A stretch of 64,000 nt of DNA from NCBI RefSeq assembly GCF_003269295.1, contig NZ_QLTT01000004.1, positions 248,001 to 312,000 of the forward strand, in the 5' to 3' direction. This stretch comes from Lentzea atacamensis. GTDB taxonomy: Bacteria > Actinomycetota > Actinomycetes > Mycobacteriales > Pseudonocardiaceae. Positions 32,844 to 40,510 of this stretch are shown one piece after another. The translations under genes and the position numbers were made by a program. The notes under the pieces were generated by a model. It had not been told where the DNA came from. It saw only the letters and a list, made by a program, of their open reading frames with translations, and did no database searches. Every line of letters starts with the position of its first letter. Positions within the stretch are counted from its first letter, which is position 1.

Positions 32844-33704
32844 CTAACCAGCGACGCCCTCGAACTCCAGAACGCGCTCTTCCTGAAGCAGTGTGGCCTG
32901 CAGATATGCCAGGCTCGTCTCACGATCCAGACGAGTGTCGCACTCGAACCGCGCCAGGGAAAGATCACCCGGTTGCCGCGCGTAGACCTTCAGCGACGTG
33001 ATGTCGTGCAGGCCGAAACCGTCCTCGATTCCCCACTGCCCGAGGTTCACCGCGCTCATCAGTTGTTCGGCGTCGTCGAGCGACGGTGCGGTGAAGAAAA
33101 GCCTGCCGTGCACGTAGACGCCACGCGCGCCGCTCGGTGCGATGATCGTGATCGGGGTGCCCGCGCGGCAGGCCAGGAAGTGGAACGCGATGCCGCCGCC
33201 GCGTGAGCCGATCACCGTCGCCGCGGGCAGGCCGCTCCACGTCACGGGTCGTTTCGCGAACGCTTCGGCCTGGCCGAGCAGGAACTCGCGGTAGCTCTGC
33301 GGGTTGAGGTCCTGCAGGTAGTTCCACATCCGGAAGATGTGGTGGTAGCCGAGCTTGCCGGCGAGCTCCAGCGCGGCGCGGAACGCGAGCCGCCCGGCGT
33401 AGGTGTACTCGTCGCACGGGGGAATTCGTCCCGCGCAGAACAGGTATTCGCCGTCGTGGGCGTAGGTGATCGCCTTGTGCTCACCGGATTCGACGCCCCG
33501 CGAGCTGGTCCAGACCTCGGCGAAGCCGCTCCGCTCGTCGGCCAGGTGCACGGTCAGTTCCGGGTGACCGGCCCGCAGCACCGGGTTGAACGACGTGCCG
33601 GCGAACCGCACGACGCCCAGCCGGGAGCGGGCCGGGTCGTCCGGAACCGCGGTCAGCGGCTCGAACCTCGAGGAAAGCGCACGAGCCCGCAGCTGACGAG
33701 TCAT
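32844..33704 (-). CDS. Chorismatase-like (FkbO/Hyg5-type) protein
   Basis: A 286-residue protein. Residues 115-180 (HHIFRMWNYLQDLNPQSYRE, FLLGQAEAFA, AATVIGSRGGGIAFHFLA) match the first half of chorismate-hydrolysing FkbO/Hyg5/XanB2 enzymes, which have a YjgF-like fold. The second half (GLHDITSLKVYARQPGDL, DRETSLAYLQATLLQEERVL) keeps the Y-A-R block and the closing Glu but is shorter than the 340 or so residues of known members. Start ATG 33704 lies six bases after AAAGGG. It would convert chorismate to a benzoate or dihydrobenzoate, but no polyketide genes are near. Activity is unproven. Confidence 0.55.
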   Translation of the reverse strand: MTRQLRARALSSRFEPLTAVPDDPARSRLGVVRFAGTSFNPVLRAGHPELTVHLADERSGFAEVWTSSRGVESGEHKAITYAHDGEYLFCAGRIPPCDEYTYAGRLAFRAALELAGKLGYHHIFRMWNYLQDLNPQSYREFLLGQAEAFAKRPVTWSGLPAATVIGSRGGGIAFHFLACRAGTPITIIAPSGARGVYVHGRLFFTAPSLDDAEQLMSAVNLGQWGIEDGFGLHDITSLKVYARQPGDLSLARFECDTRLDRETSLAYLQATLLQEERVLEFEGVAG

Positions 33705-33809
33705 CACTGGCCCTTTCGCAGGCAACCGGGCCAGATTAAGTCGCCAAACGATTGGTGTGTACCGCTGTGTCTCGTTTGGATGTTCGGCGGAACCGGTTAC
33801 GGGTGCCGA

Positions 33810-34079
33810 TCAATCCTCTTCGTCGCCGGGCCATTTGCCCGTCAGCTTCTGATATCCCTTGGCTCCGCCGCGGTCGATCGCGGCCTTGACCAGGCCGAAG
33901 ATGGCTCCCTGCAACGCCGCGGCCAGCAGGACCTCGCGCCAGGTGCGGTTCCTCATCGTCGCGCTCGGCGCTTCCTTGTCGCCTGCCACAACTTTCCACA
34001 CCTGTCCGAAGATGGCGGTCGCGACGAAGCCTCCCAGCGCGCCGAACAGCATTCCCAGTGGGCGGTAGAGCAACTTCAT
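33810..34079 (-). CDS. DUF4235 small membrane protein
   Basis: An 89-residue protein with two transmembrane helices (MKLLYRPLGMLFGALGGFVA and VLLAAALQGAIFGLVKAAID) and the DUF4235 pattern GGFVATAIFGQVWKVVAG. Role not known; in actinomycetes it is commonly beside DUF3618 and holin-like genes, as here. It overlaps the DUF3618 gene by four bases and is the last of a three-gene unit. Confidence 0.85.
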   Translation of the reverse strand: MKLLYRPLGMLFGALGGFVATAIFGQVWKVVAGDKEAPSATMRNRTWREVLLAAALQGAIFGLVKAAIDRGGAKGYQKLTGKWPGDEED

Positions 34080-34363
34080 CCATTCCTCCTGGAAATTTTC
34101 CAGATGACGAGGACAAGTGCGATGAGCACTGCCGCGATGGCCGCCGGATGCCGGCGCGCCTTCTCGACCTGCTCCGCCACCGGCTCCGGCAGCGACTCGA
34201 TCGCCTCGCTGGTGGCCCTGGTCATCCTGACCTTGGTGTCGCGCGCCCGCTCCTTCACCCTGCCGGGCACGTCGGCCTTGTGCGCCAACGCTTCCACGGT
34301 CTCACCGAGCTCGCGGCGGGTGCGCTCGACGTCGCGCTGCAGCTCTTCCCTGGGATCGCTCAT
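34076..34363 (-). CDS. DUF3618 membrane-anchored protein
   Basis: A 95-residue protein. The N-terminal half (SDPREELQRDVERTRRELGE) is the charged amphipathic helix of DUF3618; a C-terminal helix (AAIAAVLIALVLVIWKISRR) anchors it. The two parts suggest a cytoplasmic helical domain next to the membrane. It is sandwiched between holin-like and DUF4235 genes, overlapping each by four bases. No catalytic residues. Confidence 0.85.
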   Translation of the reverse strand: MSDPREELQRDVERTRRELGETVEALAHKADVPGRVKERARDTKVRMTRATSEAIESLPEPVAEQVEKARRHPAAIAAVLIALVLVIWKISRRNG

Positions 34364-34749
34364 CGGTGCGCACGCTCCTTGATCGTCGCGATGTCCTCCT
34401 GGACGTTGTCCATCGCCTGCCTCGGCACCGGCGGGGTGGCCTGCCGGACCTGGGAACGACCCATCAGCGCCGCGACACCCGCGATCACGAAGAGGACGGC
34501 CGCGACGATCAGCGCGGACGCCCACGCGGGTAGTACGAGGCTCAGGGCGAGGATGATGCCCGCGACGACGCTGAGCCCGCCCCACCACGCGAACACGCCG
34601 GCCGCGCCGAACATCCCGGCGCCGACACCGGCGTGCTTGCCCTTGTCCTTCAGCTCGGCGACCGCGAGACGGATCTCATCGCGGGCGAGCCTGCTCACCT
34701 GCTCGGACAGCTGGTTGACCAGCTGTGCGGTCGACGTGTCGGTGTTCAT
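34360..34749 (-). CDS. Phage holin superfamily III-type (DUF1469) membrane protein
   Basis: A 129-residue protein with a soluble N-terminal helix (LVNQLSEQVSRLARDEIRLA) and two transmembrane helices (VFAWWGGLSVVAGIILALSL and SALIVAAVLFVIAGVAALMG). The family is named after phage holins, but in actinomycete chromosomes it lies with DUF3618 and DUF4235, as here, and there is no phage gene near. A membrane stress or envelope role is likely but unproven. Start ATG 34749 keeps the family N-terminus. Confidence 0.85.
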   Translation of the reverse strand: MNTDTSTAQLVNQLSEQVSRLARDEIRLAVAELKDKGKHAGVGAGMFGAAGVFAWWGGLSVVAGIILALSLVLPAWASALIVAAVLFVIAGVAALMGRSQVRQATPPVPRQAMDNVQEDIATIKERAHR

Positions 34750-34782
34750 GCACGTCAGGTACCCACAGCTGATCTGGGCCAA

Positions 34783-35148
34783 TCAGCCCTGCTGGGCTTC
34801 CTTCACCTTGGCGTGGACCTCTTCCATGTCCACGTCACGCGCCTGCTGGATCAGGCTGTCCAGCGCGTTGCCGGGCAGCGCACCCGGCTGCGCGAACAGC
34901 ACGACACCCTCGCGGACGATCATCAGCGTCGGGATGCTGCGGATGCCGAACGTGGCCGCCAGCTCCTGCTGCGCCTCCGTGTCGACCTTGCCGAACACGA
35001 GATCCTCGTGCTTCTCCGACGCGGCCTCGTACGTGGGCGCGAACGCGCGGCACGGGCCGCACCACTCGGCCCAGAAGTCGACCAGGACGATGCCGGATCC
35101 GCCGACCACCTCGTCGAAGTTCTCCGTGGTCAGCTCGACCGTCGCCAT
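34783..35148 (-). CDS. trxA: Thioredoxin
   Basis: A 121-residue cytoplasmic thioredoxin. WAEWCGPCRAFAP is the redox motif and IRSIPTLMIV contains the cis-Pro. It reduces protein disulfides using thioredoxin reductase. The ATG at 35148 follows GAGGA. It precedes the holin-like gene by 33 bases on the same strand, so the four genes may be one stress-related unit. It has the usual family length. Confidence 0.9.
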   Translation of the reverse strand: MATVELTTENFDEVVGGSGIVLVDFWAEWCGPCRAFAPTYEAASEKHEDLVFGKVDTEAQQELAATFGIRSIPTLMIVREGVVLFAQPGALPGNALDSLIQQARDVDMEEVHAKVKEAQQG

Positions 35149-35283
35149 GTGGTCCTCCTCGTTTTTCTGGGGGGTACCCACTCCAACGGAGCAGACGTCA
35201 ACGGAATTCCCGGGATGCGCGCGGCCGCTCACGACTTCAACTTTTTGTGGACGTGTTCAACTCGGCGTTGTACGGTCCCCGCC

Positions 35284-36186
35284 ATGATGCCGCGCCTGCT
35301 CGTGACCTCGCTGCTCGTACTGGGGCTCGCCGCCTGCGGGTCCACGTCTGACCCCGCGCAGACGTCCACGCCGCCCTCGTCGGATCTGTCGTCGGTCAAG
35401 AAGGACGACAAGCTCGCCGCGCTGGTGCCGCCCGAGATCGCGTCGGCGGGCAAGCTGCGGGTCGGGTCGAACATCCAGAACCCGCCCAACAACTTCTACG
35501 ACCAGGACGGCAAGACGCCGATGGGCTCGGAGGTCGACCTGATCAAGGCGATCGCCGCGAAGCTCGGGCTCAAGGCCGAGCACAGCGACATGGCGTTCAG
35601 CTCGCTGATCACGAGCCTGGAGACCAAGCGCGTCGACGTGACCATGGCGGCGATGAACGACACCGCCGAACGCCAGCAGAAGATCGACTTCGTCGACTAC
35701 TTCACCTCCGGCATCACGATCATGGTGCAGAAGGGCAACCCGAAGGGCGTCAAGGGACCGGACGACCTGTGCGGCAAGGGCGTGGCGGTGAACCTCGGCA
35801 GCTCGCAGGAGCAGTTCGCCAAGGAGCAGAGCCAGAAGTGCCAGGCCCAGGGCAAGCCCGAGGTGCAACTGAGCGTCACCGACAGCGACACCGGCAACCA
35901 GAACCAGCTGCGCACCGGCCGGGTCGCGGCGATCCTCAACGACCTGCCGACCGCCGTGTACGTCGCGAAGACCGCCGGTGACGGCAGCTACTTCGAGGTC
36001 GTCCAGCTCCCGCCGATCAACGGCGGCCCGTACGGCATCGGCGTCAACAAGGAGAACGCCAAGCTGTCCGAGGCGATCAAGGGCGCCCTGCAGTCGCTCA
36101 TCGACGACGGCACCTACGACAGGATCCTCACCACCTGGGACATCAAGCAGGGTGCGATCGCGAAGGCCACCATCAATGGCAAGTGA
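35284..36186 (+). CDS. Amino-acid ABC transporter, substrate-binding lipoprotein
   Basis: A 300-residue lipoprotein ([14 protein letters not shown] gives the lipobox Cys at about residue 18) of the family 3 solute-binding type. [35 protein letters not shown] and [19 protein letters not shown] match polar amino-acid binders. It captures an amino acid or opine-like ligand and feeds it to the following permease and ATPase. Start is ATG 35284 or ATG 35287, next to each other. It overlaps the permease start by 11 bases. It begins the transporter operon that ends in the aminotransferase-regulator fusion. Confidence 0.9.
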   Translation: MMPRLLVTSLLVLGLAACGSTSDPAQTSTPPSSDLSSVKKDDKLAALVPPEIASAGKLRVGSNIQNPPNNFYDQDGKTPMGSEVDLIKAIAAKLGLKAEHSDMAFSSLITSLETKRVDVTMAAMNDTAERQQKIDFVDYFTSGITIMVQKGNPKGVKGPDDLCGKGVAVNLGSSQEQFAKEQSQKCQAQGKPEVQLSVTDSDTGNQNQLRTGRVAAILNDLPTAVYVAKTAGDGSYFEVVQLPPINGGPYGIGVNKENAKLSEAIKGALQSLIDDGTYDRILTTWDIKQGAIAKATINGK

Positions 36187-37006
36187 TCTCGCCCAGAACG
36201 ACCTCCGGGAAGAACTGGTCGTCGTGCCGCTGCGCCATCCCTGGCGGTGGTTCAGCGGCGCGGTGATCGTGCTGGTCATCGGCGGTCTCGGCTGGGCGAT
36301 GGCCGAGGCGCAGATCCAGTGGGAGGACGTGCCGGGGTTCTTCACGCACCCCGTGATGCTCGAAGGCCTGCTCAACACCATCGTGCTCGCCGTCTGCGCG
36401 CAGGGCGGCGCGATCGTGCTGGGCGTGGTGATCGCGCTGATGCGGCTGTCGGCGAACCCGGTCGCGCGGTGGTTCGCCGTCGGCTACATCTGGCTCTTCC
36501 GCGGGCTGCCGGTGCTGCTGCAGATCCTGATCTGGTTCAACCTCGCGCTGGTGTTCCAGAACATCAGCATCCCGATGCTGTTCTCGGTGCCCACCAACGT
36601 GGTCATGACCGCGTTCGTCGCGGCACTGCTCGGCCTGGGGCTGAACGAGAGCGCCTACATGGCCGAGATCGTCCGCGCGGGCCTGAGCAGCGTCGACTCC
36701 GGCCAGACCGAGGCGGCCAAGTCGATCGGCATGACACCCATGACGACGCTCAGAAGGGTCGTGCTGCCGCAGGCGATGCGCGTGATCATCCCGCCGACCG
36801 GCAACAACTTCATCAACATGATCAAGGGCACCTCGATGGCGTCCGTGATCGCCTTCCTGGAGCTCATCCACGCCGCGAACAACATCTCGTCGCGCAACCT
36901 GGAGATCATGGAAACCCTGTTCGCCGCCGCGGCCTGGTACCTCGTGATGGTGTCCGTCGCGTCGATCGGGCAGCACTACCTGGAGCGTGCTTATGGCCCT
37001 CGTTGA
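36176..37006 (+). CDS. Amino-acid ABC transporter permease
   Basis: A 276-residue inner-membrane permease. The conserved cytoplasmic EAA loop is [19 protein letters not shown] and ends with [17 protein letters not shown]; about five to six hydrophobic helices surround it. It pairs with the SBP and ATPase of this operon; only one permease gene is present, so the channel should be a homodimer. It overlaps both neighbours. The GluD/HisM-type pattern suggests a polar amino acid. Confidence 0.9.
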   Translation: MASDLAQNDLREELVVVPLRHPWRWFSGAVIVLVIGGLGWAMAEAQIQWEDVPGFFTHPVMLEGLLNTIVLAVCAQGGAIVLGVVIALMRLSANPVARWFAVGYIWLFRGLPVLLQILIWFNLALVFQNISIPMLFSVPTNVVMTAFVAALLGLGLNESAYMAEIVRAGLSSVDSGQTEAAKSIGMTPMTTLRRVVLPQAMRVIIPPTGNNFINMIKGTSMASVIAFLELIHAANNISSRNLEIMETLFAAAAWYLVMVSVASIGQHYLERAYGPR

Positions 37007-37751
37007 GGCGATCGGGGTGCGCAAGTCCTTCGGCCACACCGAGGTGCTGCGCGGGATCGACCTGGAGGTCGAGCGCGGCGAGGTCGTCTGCCTGCTCGGG
37101 CCGTCGGGCGCGGGCAAGTCGACGTTCCTGCGCTGCGTGAACCACCTGGAGACCATCGACGCCGGCCGGATCTGGGTCGACGGCGTGCCGGTCGGGTTCC
37201 GCGCGGCCGGAGGCAAGCTCCACGAGCTGCGCGAGCACGAGGTCGCCCGGCAGCGTCGCGACGTCGGCATGGTGTTCCAGCGCTTCAACCTGTTCCCGCA
37301 CCGCACCGCGCTGGAGAACGTCATGGAGGGCCCGGTCCAGGTGCTGCGGCGCGCCCGCTCCGAGGTGCGGGCGGAGGCGTTGGCGCTGCTGGAACGGGTG
37401 GGCCTCGCGGAGAAGGCGGGCGCGTACCCGGGCCAGCTGTCCGGCGGCCAGCAGCAACGTGTCGCGATCGCGCGCGCTCTGGCGATGAAGCCCAAGCTGA
37501 TGCTGTTCGACGAGCCCACGTCCGCACTGGACCCGGAACTGGTCGGCGAGGTGCTCGACGTCATGACCTCGCTGGCCCGCGACGGCATGACGATGATCGT
37601 GGTCACTCACGAGATCGGCTTCGCCCGCTCGGTCGCCGACCGCGTGGTGTTCCTCGTCGACGGCGCCGTGGTGGAGAGCGGCACACCGGCCGACGTGCTG
37701 GACAATCCACAGCAGCCGCGCACGCAACAGTTCCTCGCAAAGGTGTTCTGA
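36993..37751 (+). CDS. Amino-acid ABC transporter ATP-binding protein
   Basis: A 252-residue ATPase with Walker [13 protein letters not shown]-loop [12 protein letters not shown], signature [16 protein letters not shown], Walker [13 protein letters not shown] and H-loop VVTHEI. The GlnQ-like layout and the FNLFPH sequence match polar amino-acid uptake systems. The ATG at 36993 overlaps the end of the permease gene by 14 bases. The next gene follows one base after the stop. Confidence 0.95.
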   Translation: MALVEAIGVRKSFGHTEVLRGIDLEVERGEVVCLLGPSGAGKSTFLRCVNHLETIDAGRIWVDGVPVGFRAAGGKLHELREHEVARQRRDVGMVFQRFNLFPHRTALENVMEGPVQVLRRARSEVRAEALALLERVGLAEKAGAYPGQLSGGQQQRVAIARALAMKPKLMLFDEPTSALDPELVGEVLDVMTSLARDGMTMIVVTHEIGFARSVADRVVFLVDGAVVESGTPADVLDNPQQPRTQQFLAKVF

Positions 37752-37752
37752 G

Positions 37753-39417
37753 TTGACCGACTCCTCGTACCTCGCCCAGTTCCGTGAACCGGAGGGGTAC
37801 CTCGACTTCGCCCGCTTCGGCCCGCCGTCGATCCCGGTGGTGCAGGCCACCTCGCGGCTGATGGAACAGGCCTCGCTCGCCGGGCCCTCCACAGTGGACA
37901 CGCTGATGCGCGAGGAACAACGGGTGAAGGCCGCCGTCGCCCGGCTGTGCCGCTCCGACACCGACCACGTGGCGCTGGTGCCCAGCACCTCGATCGGCCT
38001 GTTCCAGGCCGCGTTCGGGCTGTCCGGGACCGTCATGTACTCGGCGTCGGAGTTCCCGGCCAACACCTATCCGTGGGTGCGGGCGGGACTGCCGTCGATC
38101 GTCTTCGAGGGTCCGGTGGCGCCGGCCGCCGTCGCGACCCGCCTGACGCCCGAGGTGTCCTCGCTGTCGGTGTCCGCTGTGGACTTCCGCACCGGCTACC
38201 GCGCGGACCTGGCGGCGTTGCGCGAGGTCGTCGGCGACCGGCTGCTGATCGTCGACGGCATCCAGGGCTTCGGCGTGGTCGACGAGCCGTGGGAGCTCGC
38301 CGACGTGCTGGTCGTCGGTGGGCAGAAGTGGCTGCGGGCCGGGTGGAGCACGGGTTTCGTCGTGCTGTCGGACCGGGCCTTGGAGCGGCTTTCGCCGGTG
38401 CTCTCCGGGTGGACGGGCGCGGTCGACGCCGGGCTGTTCGACAACTCGGTGCACGACGCCGCTCCGGACGCCGCCTCCTGGAACATCACGAACCTCTCGC
38501 CGGTCGTCTCCGGCGCTTTCGCGGAAGCGTTGGAGCTGGTCGAGCTCGCCGGGGTCAGCTCGCTGGAAGCGGCGGTGGCGGAGGTGGTCTCCGAGCTGGA
38601 GGAGATCGTGCTGTCGTGCGGCGGCAAGATCGTGTCGGCTCGCGAGCGGCGGGCCGGGATCCTCGCGTTCACCATGCCGGAGGCGGCTTCCGTGGTCGGG
38701 GAGGCGTTGAACGCCTTCGGAGTCACCGCGACCGTGCGGCCCGAGCACGTCCGGTTGTCGCCGCACGCCACGACCACGCGCGGGACGCTGGAACGGGTGC
38801 GGGCCGCGTTGAAGTCGCTGTCCGGGCCCTCGGTCTCCGAGGTTCCGGCGGCGTTGTCGGCGCTGGTGCCGACGGTCGACAGCCTCGCGTCGGCGCTGGG
38901 GCCCGACACCGAGGTCGTCGTGCACGACCTGTCGCGGCTGCCGAACTCGATCATCGCGATCGCGGGCTCGCTGACCGGGCGGCAGGTGGGCGGGCCGATG
39001 ACCGACCTGTTGCTGGGGCTGGTCCGGCGCGGCACGACCACCGACATGCCCGGCTATGAGACGTACGCGCCCGATGGGCGGGCCATCTGGTCGTCGACCA
39101 CTTTCGTGCGCGATGCGGCCGGTGTGGCCGTGGGGTGCTTGTGCGTCAACAAGCTGGCCGTGCACGAGGCTTCCGGGCCCGTCGAGTCGTTTCCGCAGGA
39201 CGTGGACACGCTGCAACGGGTGCTGGTCGAGAAGGCGATCGCCGATGTGGGTGTGCCGGTCGAGCTGATGAAGAAGGTGCACAAGTCGCAGGTCGTGCGC
39301 GTGCTGGACGAAGCCGGGTTCTTCCTGATCCGCGACTCCGTCGACCACCTGGCGGGTGTCCTGGAGGTCACCCGCTACACGATCTACAACTACCTCAACG
39401 AGAACCGAGGTACCTGA
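37753..39417 (+). CDS. Class V aminotransferase fused to a YheO-PAS/HTH regulator
   Basis: A 554-residue two-part protein. Residues 15-360 form a fold-type I, class V-like PLP enzyme: Lys192 in VVGGQKWLRAGWS is the likely PLP lysine, with Asp168 in IVDGIQGFG. Residues about 370-470 match a YheO-like PAS domain (EVVVHDLSRLPNSIIAIAGS, GVAVGCLCVNKL) and 495-554 an HTH_22-like DNA-binding domain (SQVVRVLDEAGFFLIRDSVD and EVTRYTIYNYLNENRG). Start is TTG 37753, one base after the ATPase stop. The order enzyme-then-regulator differs from MocR proteins. It should sense or modify the transported amino acid and regulate the operon; the ligand is unknown. Confidence 0.75.
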   Translation: MTDSSYLAQFREPEGYLDFARFGPPSIPVVQATSRLMEQASLAGPSTVDTLMREEQRVKAAVARLCRSDTDHVALVPSTSIGLFQAAFGLSGTVMYSASEFPANTYPWVRAGLPSIVFEGPVAPAAVATRLTPEVSSLSVSAVDFRTGYRADLAALREVVGDRLLIVDGIQGFGVVDEPWELADVLVVGGQKWLRAGWSTGFVVLSDRALERLSPVLSGWTGAVDAGLFDNSVHDAAPDAASWNITNLSPVVSGAFAEALELVELAGVSSLEAAVAEVVSELEEIVLSCGGKIVSARERRAGILAFTMPEAASVVGEALNAFGVTATVRPEHVRLSPHATTTRGTLERVRAALKSLSGPSVSEVPAALSALVPTVDSLASALGPDTEVVVHDLSRLPNSIIAIAGSLTGRQVGGPMTDLLLGLVRRGTTTDMPGYETYAPDGRAIWSSTTFVRDAAGVAVGCLCVNKLAVHEASGPVESFPQDVDTLQRVLVEKAIADVGVPVELMKKVHKSQVVRVLDEAGFFLIRDSVDHLAGVLEVTRYTIYNYLNENRGT

Positions 39418-39577
39418 TCAGGCTTGCCCAGGCGGGGGACGAGAACGCGAGCACGTCGCCACTCGCGTTCTTCGAGTCCCGCACGAATGCGTCCTGGGCC
39501 AGCGACACCTCCACACAGGCGCCGCTTTCGCTGCCACCGCTGTAGCTGCTCTTACGCCAGGTCCGCTTCTCCGTCAT
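39395..39577 (-). CDS. DUF397 small protein
   Basis: A 60-residue protein with the DUF397 core WRKSSYSGGSESGACVEVS, followed by VRDSKNASGDVLAFSSPAW. DUF397 genes sit beside an XRE/DUF5753 regulator in actinomycetes, where the pair affects differentiation or antibiotic production; here the partner overlaps by 26 bases upstream. Its 3' end overlaps the convergent aminotransferase-regulator gene by 23 bases. Confidence 0.9.
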   Translation of the reverse strand: MTEKRTWRKSSYSGGSESGACVEVSLAQDAFVRDSKNASGDVLAFSSPAWASLIRYLGSR

Positions 39578-40397
39578 GAGGTTCCTCTCGAAGTCGGCTG
39601 ACGTACTCCGCCAGCTTGCGCTTCGATTGTTCCTCATCCAATGCCAGCTCATCCAGTCGCTTGAACAGGCTGGTGGTGCGATCGACGGCGAGGCTGTCCT
39701 GCGCGAACACCTGGGCCAGGTCGGTTTCGCTGTAAGCGAGCGTGGGCGCTTTGTCGAACTCCAGCAACGCACAACCCGCCATCAGAGTGATGGCGTCGTC
39801 GGGGACGATCCGCAGAATGTGCGTGTTGAAGAGCATGCGGAGGTACTGGTCCTCCATGACCTTGTCGCTGCCGACACGTGTCTGCAAGACGCGTTCGAGG
39901 ACGTAGAACCGGCATTCCGGCCTGTTGACACGGCGCAGGATCGACTGGCGGTCCATGCGGAACTTGACGCACCCCGCGATCTTTTCCTCGGGTACGAGGC
40001 CAGCTTTGCGGTACAGGGCGTCGGCGTACTCCCGAGTTTGGATGAGGCCGGGGACGGCGAGCACGTCGACCCACGTGATCTTCGTGGCCATCGACTCGGC
40101 CATGGCCAGCGTGCGCAGATCGTCCGGGACTTGCGCGATGTACGGGTCGAAGGCGTTGCGGTACCGGGTCAGGAAGTCGTTGAAGTAGTCGATGTCCTTG
40201 CCGCACGCCGTGAGATATTGGACCAGGTCGATCTCGCTCGCGCGCGCCTTGCCGTGCTCGATGTTGGACACCTTGCTTGGATCCCATCCAAGCAAAATCG
40301 CGAACTTGCGGCCGTTGAGCGTGGAGCACCGCTCGCGCAGGAGGCGCAGTTCCTCGCCGAGATCCCGGCTGTAGGCGGTGGATGTCGTCGCGGTCAT
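39552..40397 (-). CDS. XRE-family regulator with DUF5753 (WhiJ-like)
   Basis: A 281-residue cytoplasmic regulator. The N-terminal helix-turn-helix covers about residues 12-65 (LRERCSTLNGRKFAILLGWD, KVSNIEHGKAR); the remainder is DUF5753 (WVDVLAVPGLIQTREYADAL, KFRMDRQSILRR). It probably works with the DUF397 protein, which may antagonise its DNA binding. The ATG at 40397 begins the family N-terminus. It is divergent from the GH55-like gene with about 98 bases between. Confidence 0.9.
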   Translation of the reverse strand: MTATTSTAYSRDLGEELRLLRERCSTLNGRKFAILLGWDPSKVSNIEHGKARASEIDLVQYLTACGKDIDYFNDFLTRYRNAFDPYIAQVPDDLRTLAMAESMATKITWVDVLAVPGLIQTREYADALYRKAGLVPEEKIAGCVKFRMDRQSILRRVNRPECRFYVLERVLQTRVGSDKVMEDQYLRMLFNTHILRIVPDDAITLMAGCALLEFDKAPTLAYSETDLAQVFAQDSLAVDRTTSLFKRLDELALDEEQSKRKLAEYVSRLREEPHDGEADLA

Positions 40398-40458
40398 GTG
40401 TCAACGCTATGGGTTGTTTCCGGTTCAAGGTACGGGCTCGTTCGGGTGAAAACGTCGC

Positions 40459-40510
40459 TTGTTCAAACAGGCGTCCGCCGCTTACCGTTCGAGGTGTGAG
40501 AGCGCTCTCA
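40459..40510 (+). promoter_or_regulatory. Promoter and LacI-type operator of the GH55-like gene
   Basis: TTGTTC (40459-40464) and TACCGT (40483-40488), 18 bases apart, can serve as -35/-10 elements and would place the start of transcription at or next to the GTG at 40496, a leaderless arrangement. TGAGAGCGCTCTCA at 40497-40510 is a perfect 14-base palindrome like CebR/LacI-type operators and lies right after the start codon. It should repress the gene until a sugar ligand is present. Confidence 0.6.

Noticed and set aside
33810..34749. Prophage or phage lysis genes (holin-like)
   Set aside because: The holin-like family with DUF3618 and DUF4235 is a common chromosomal set in actinomycetes; no endolysin, capsid or integrase is near.
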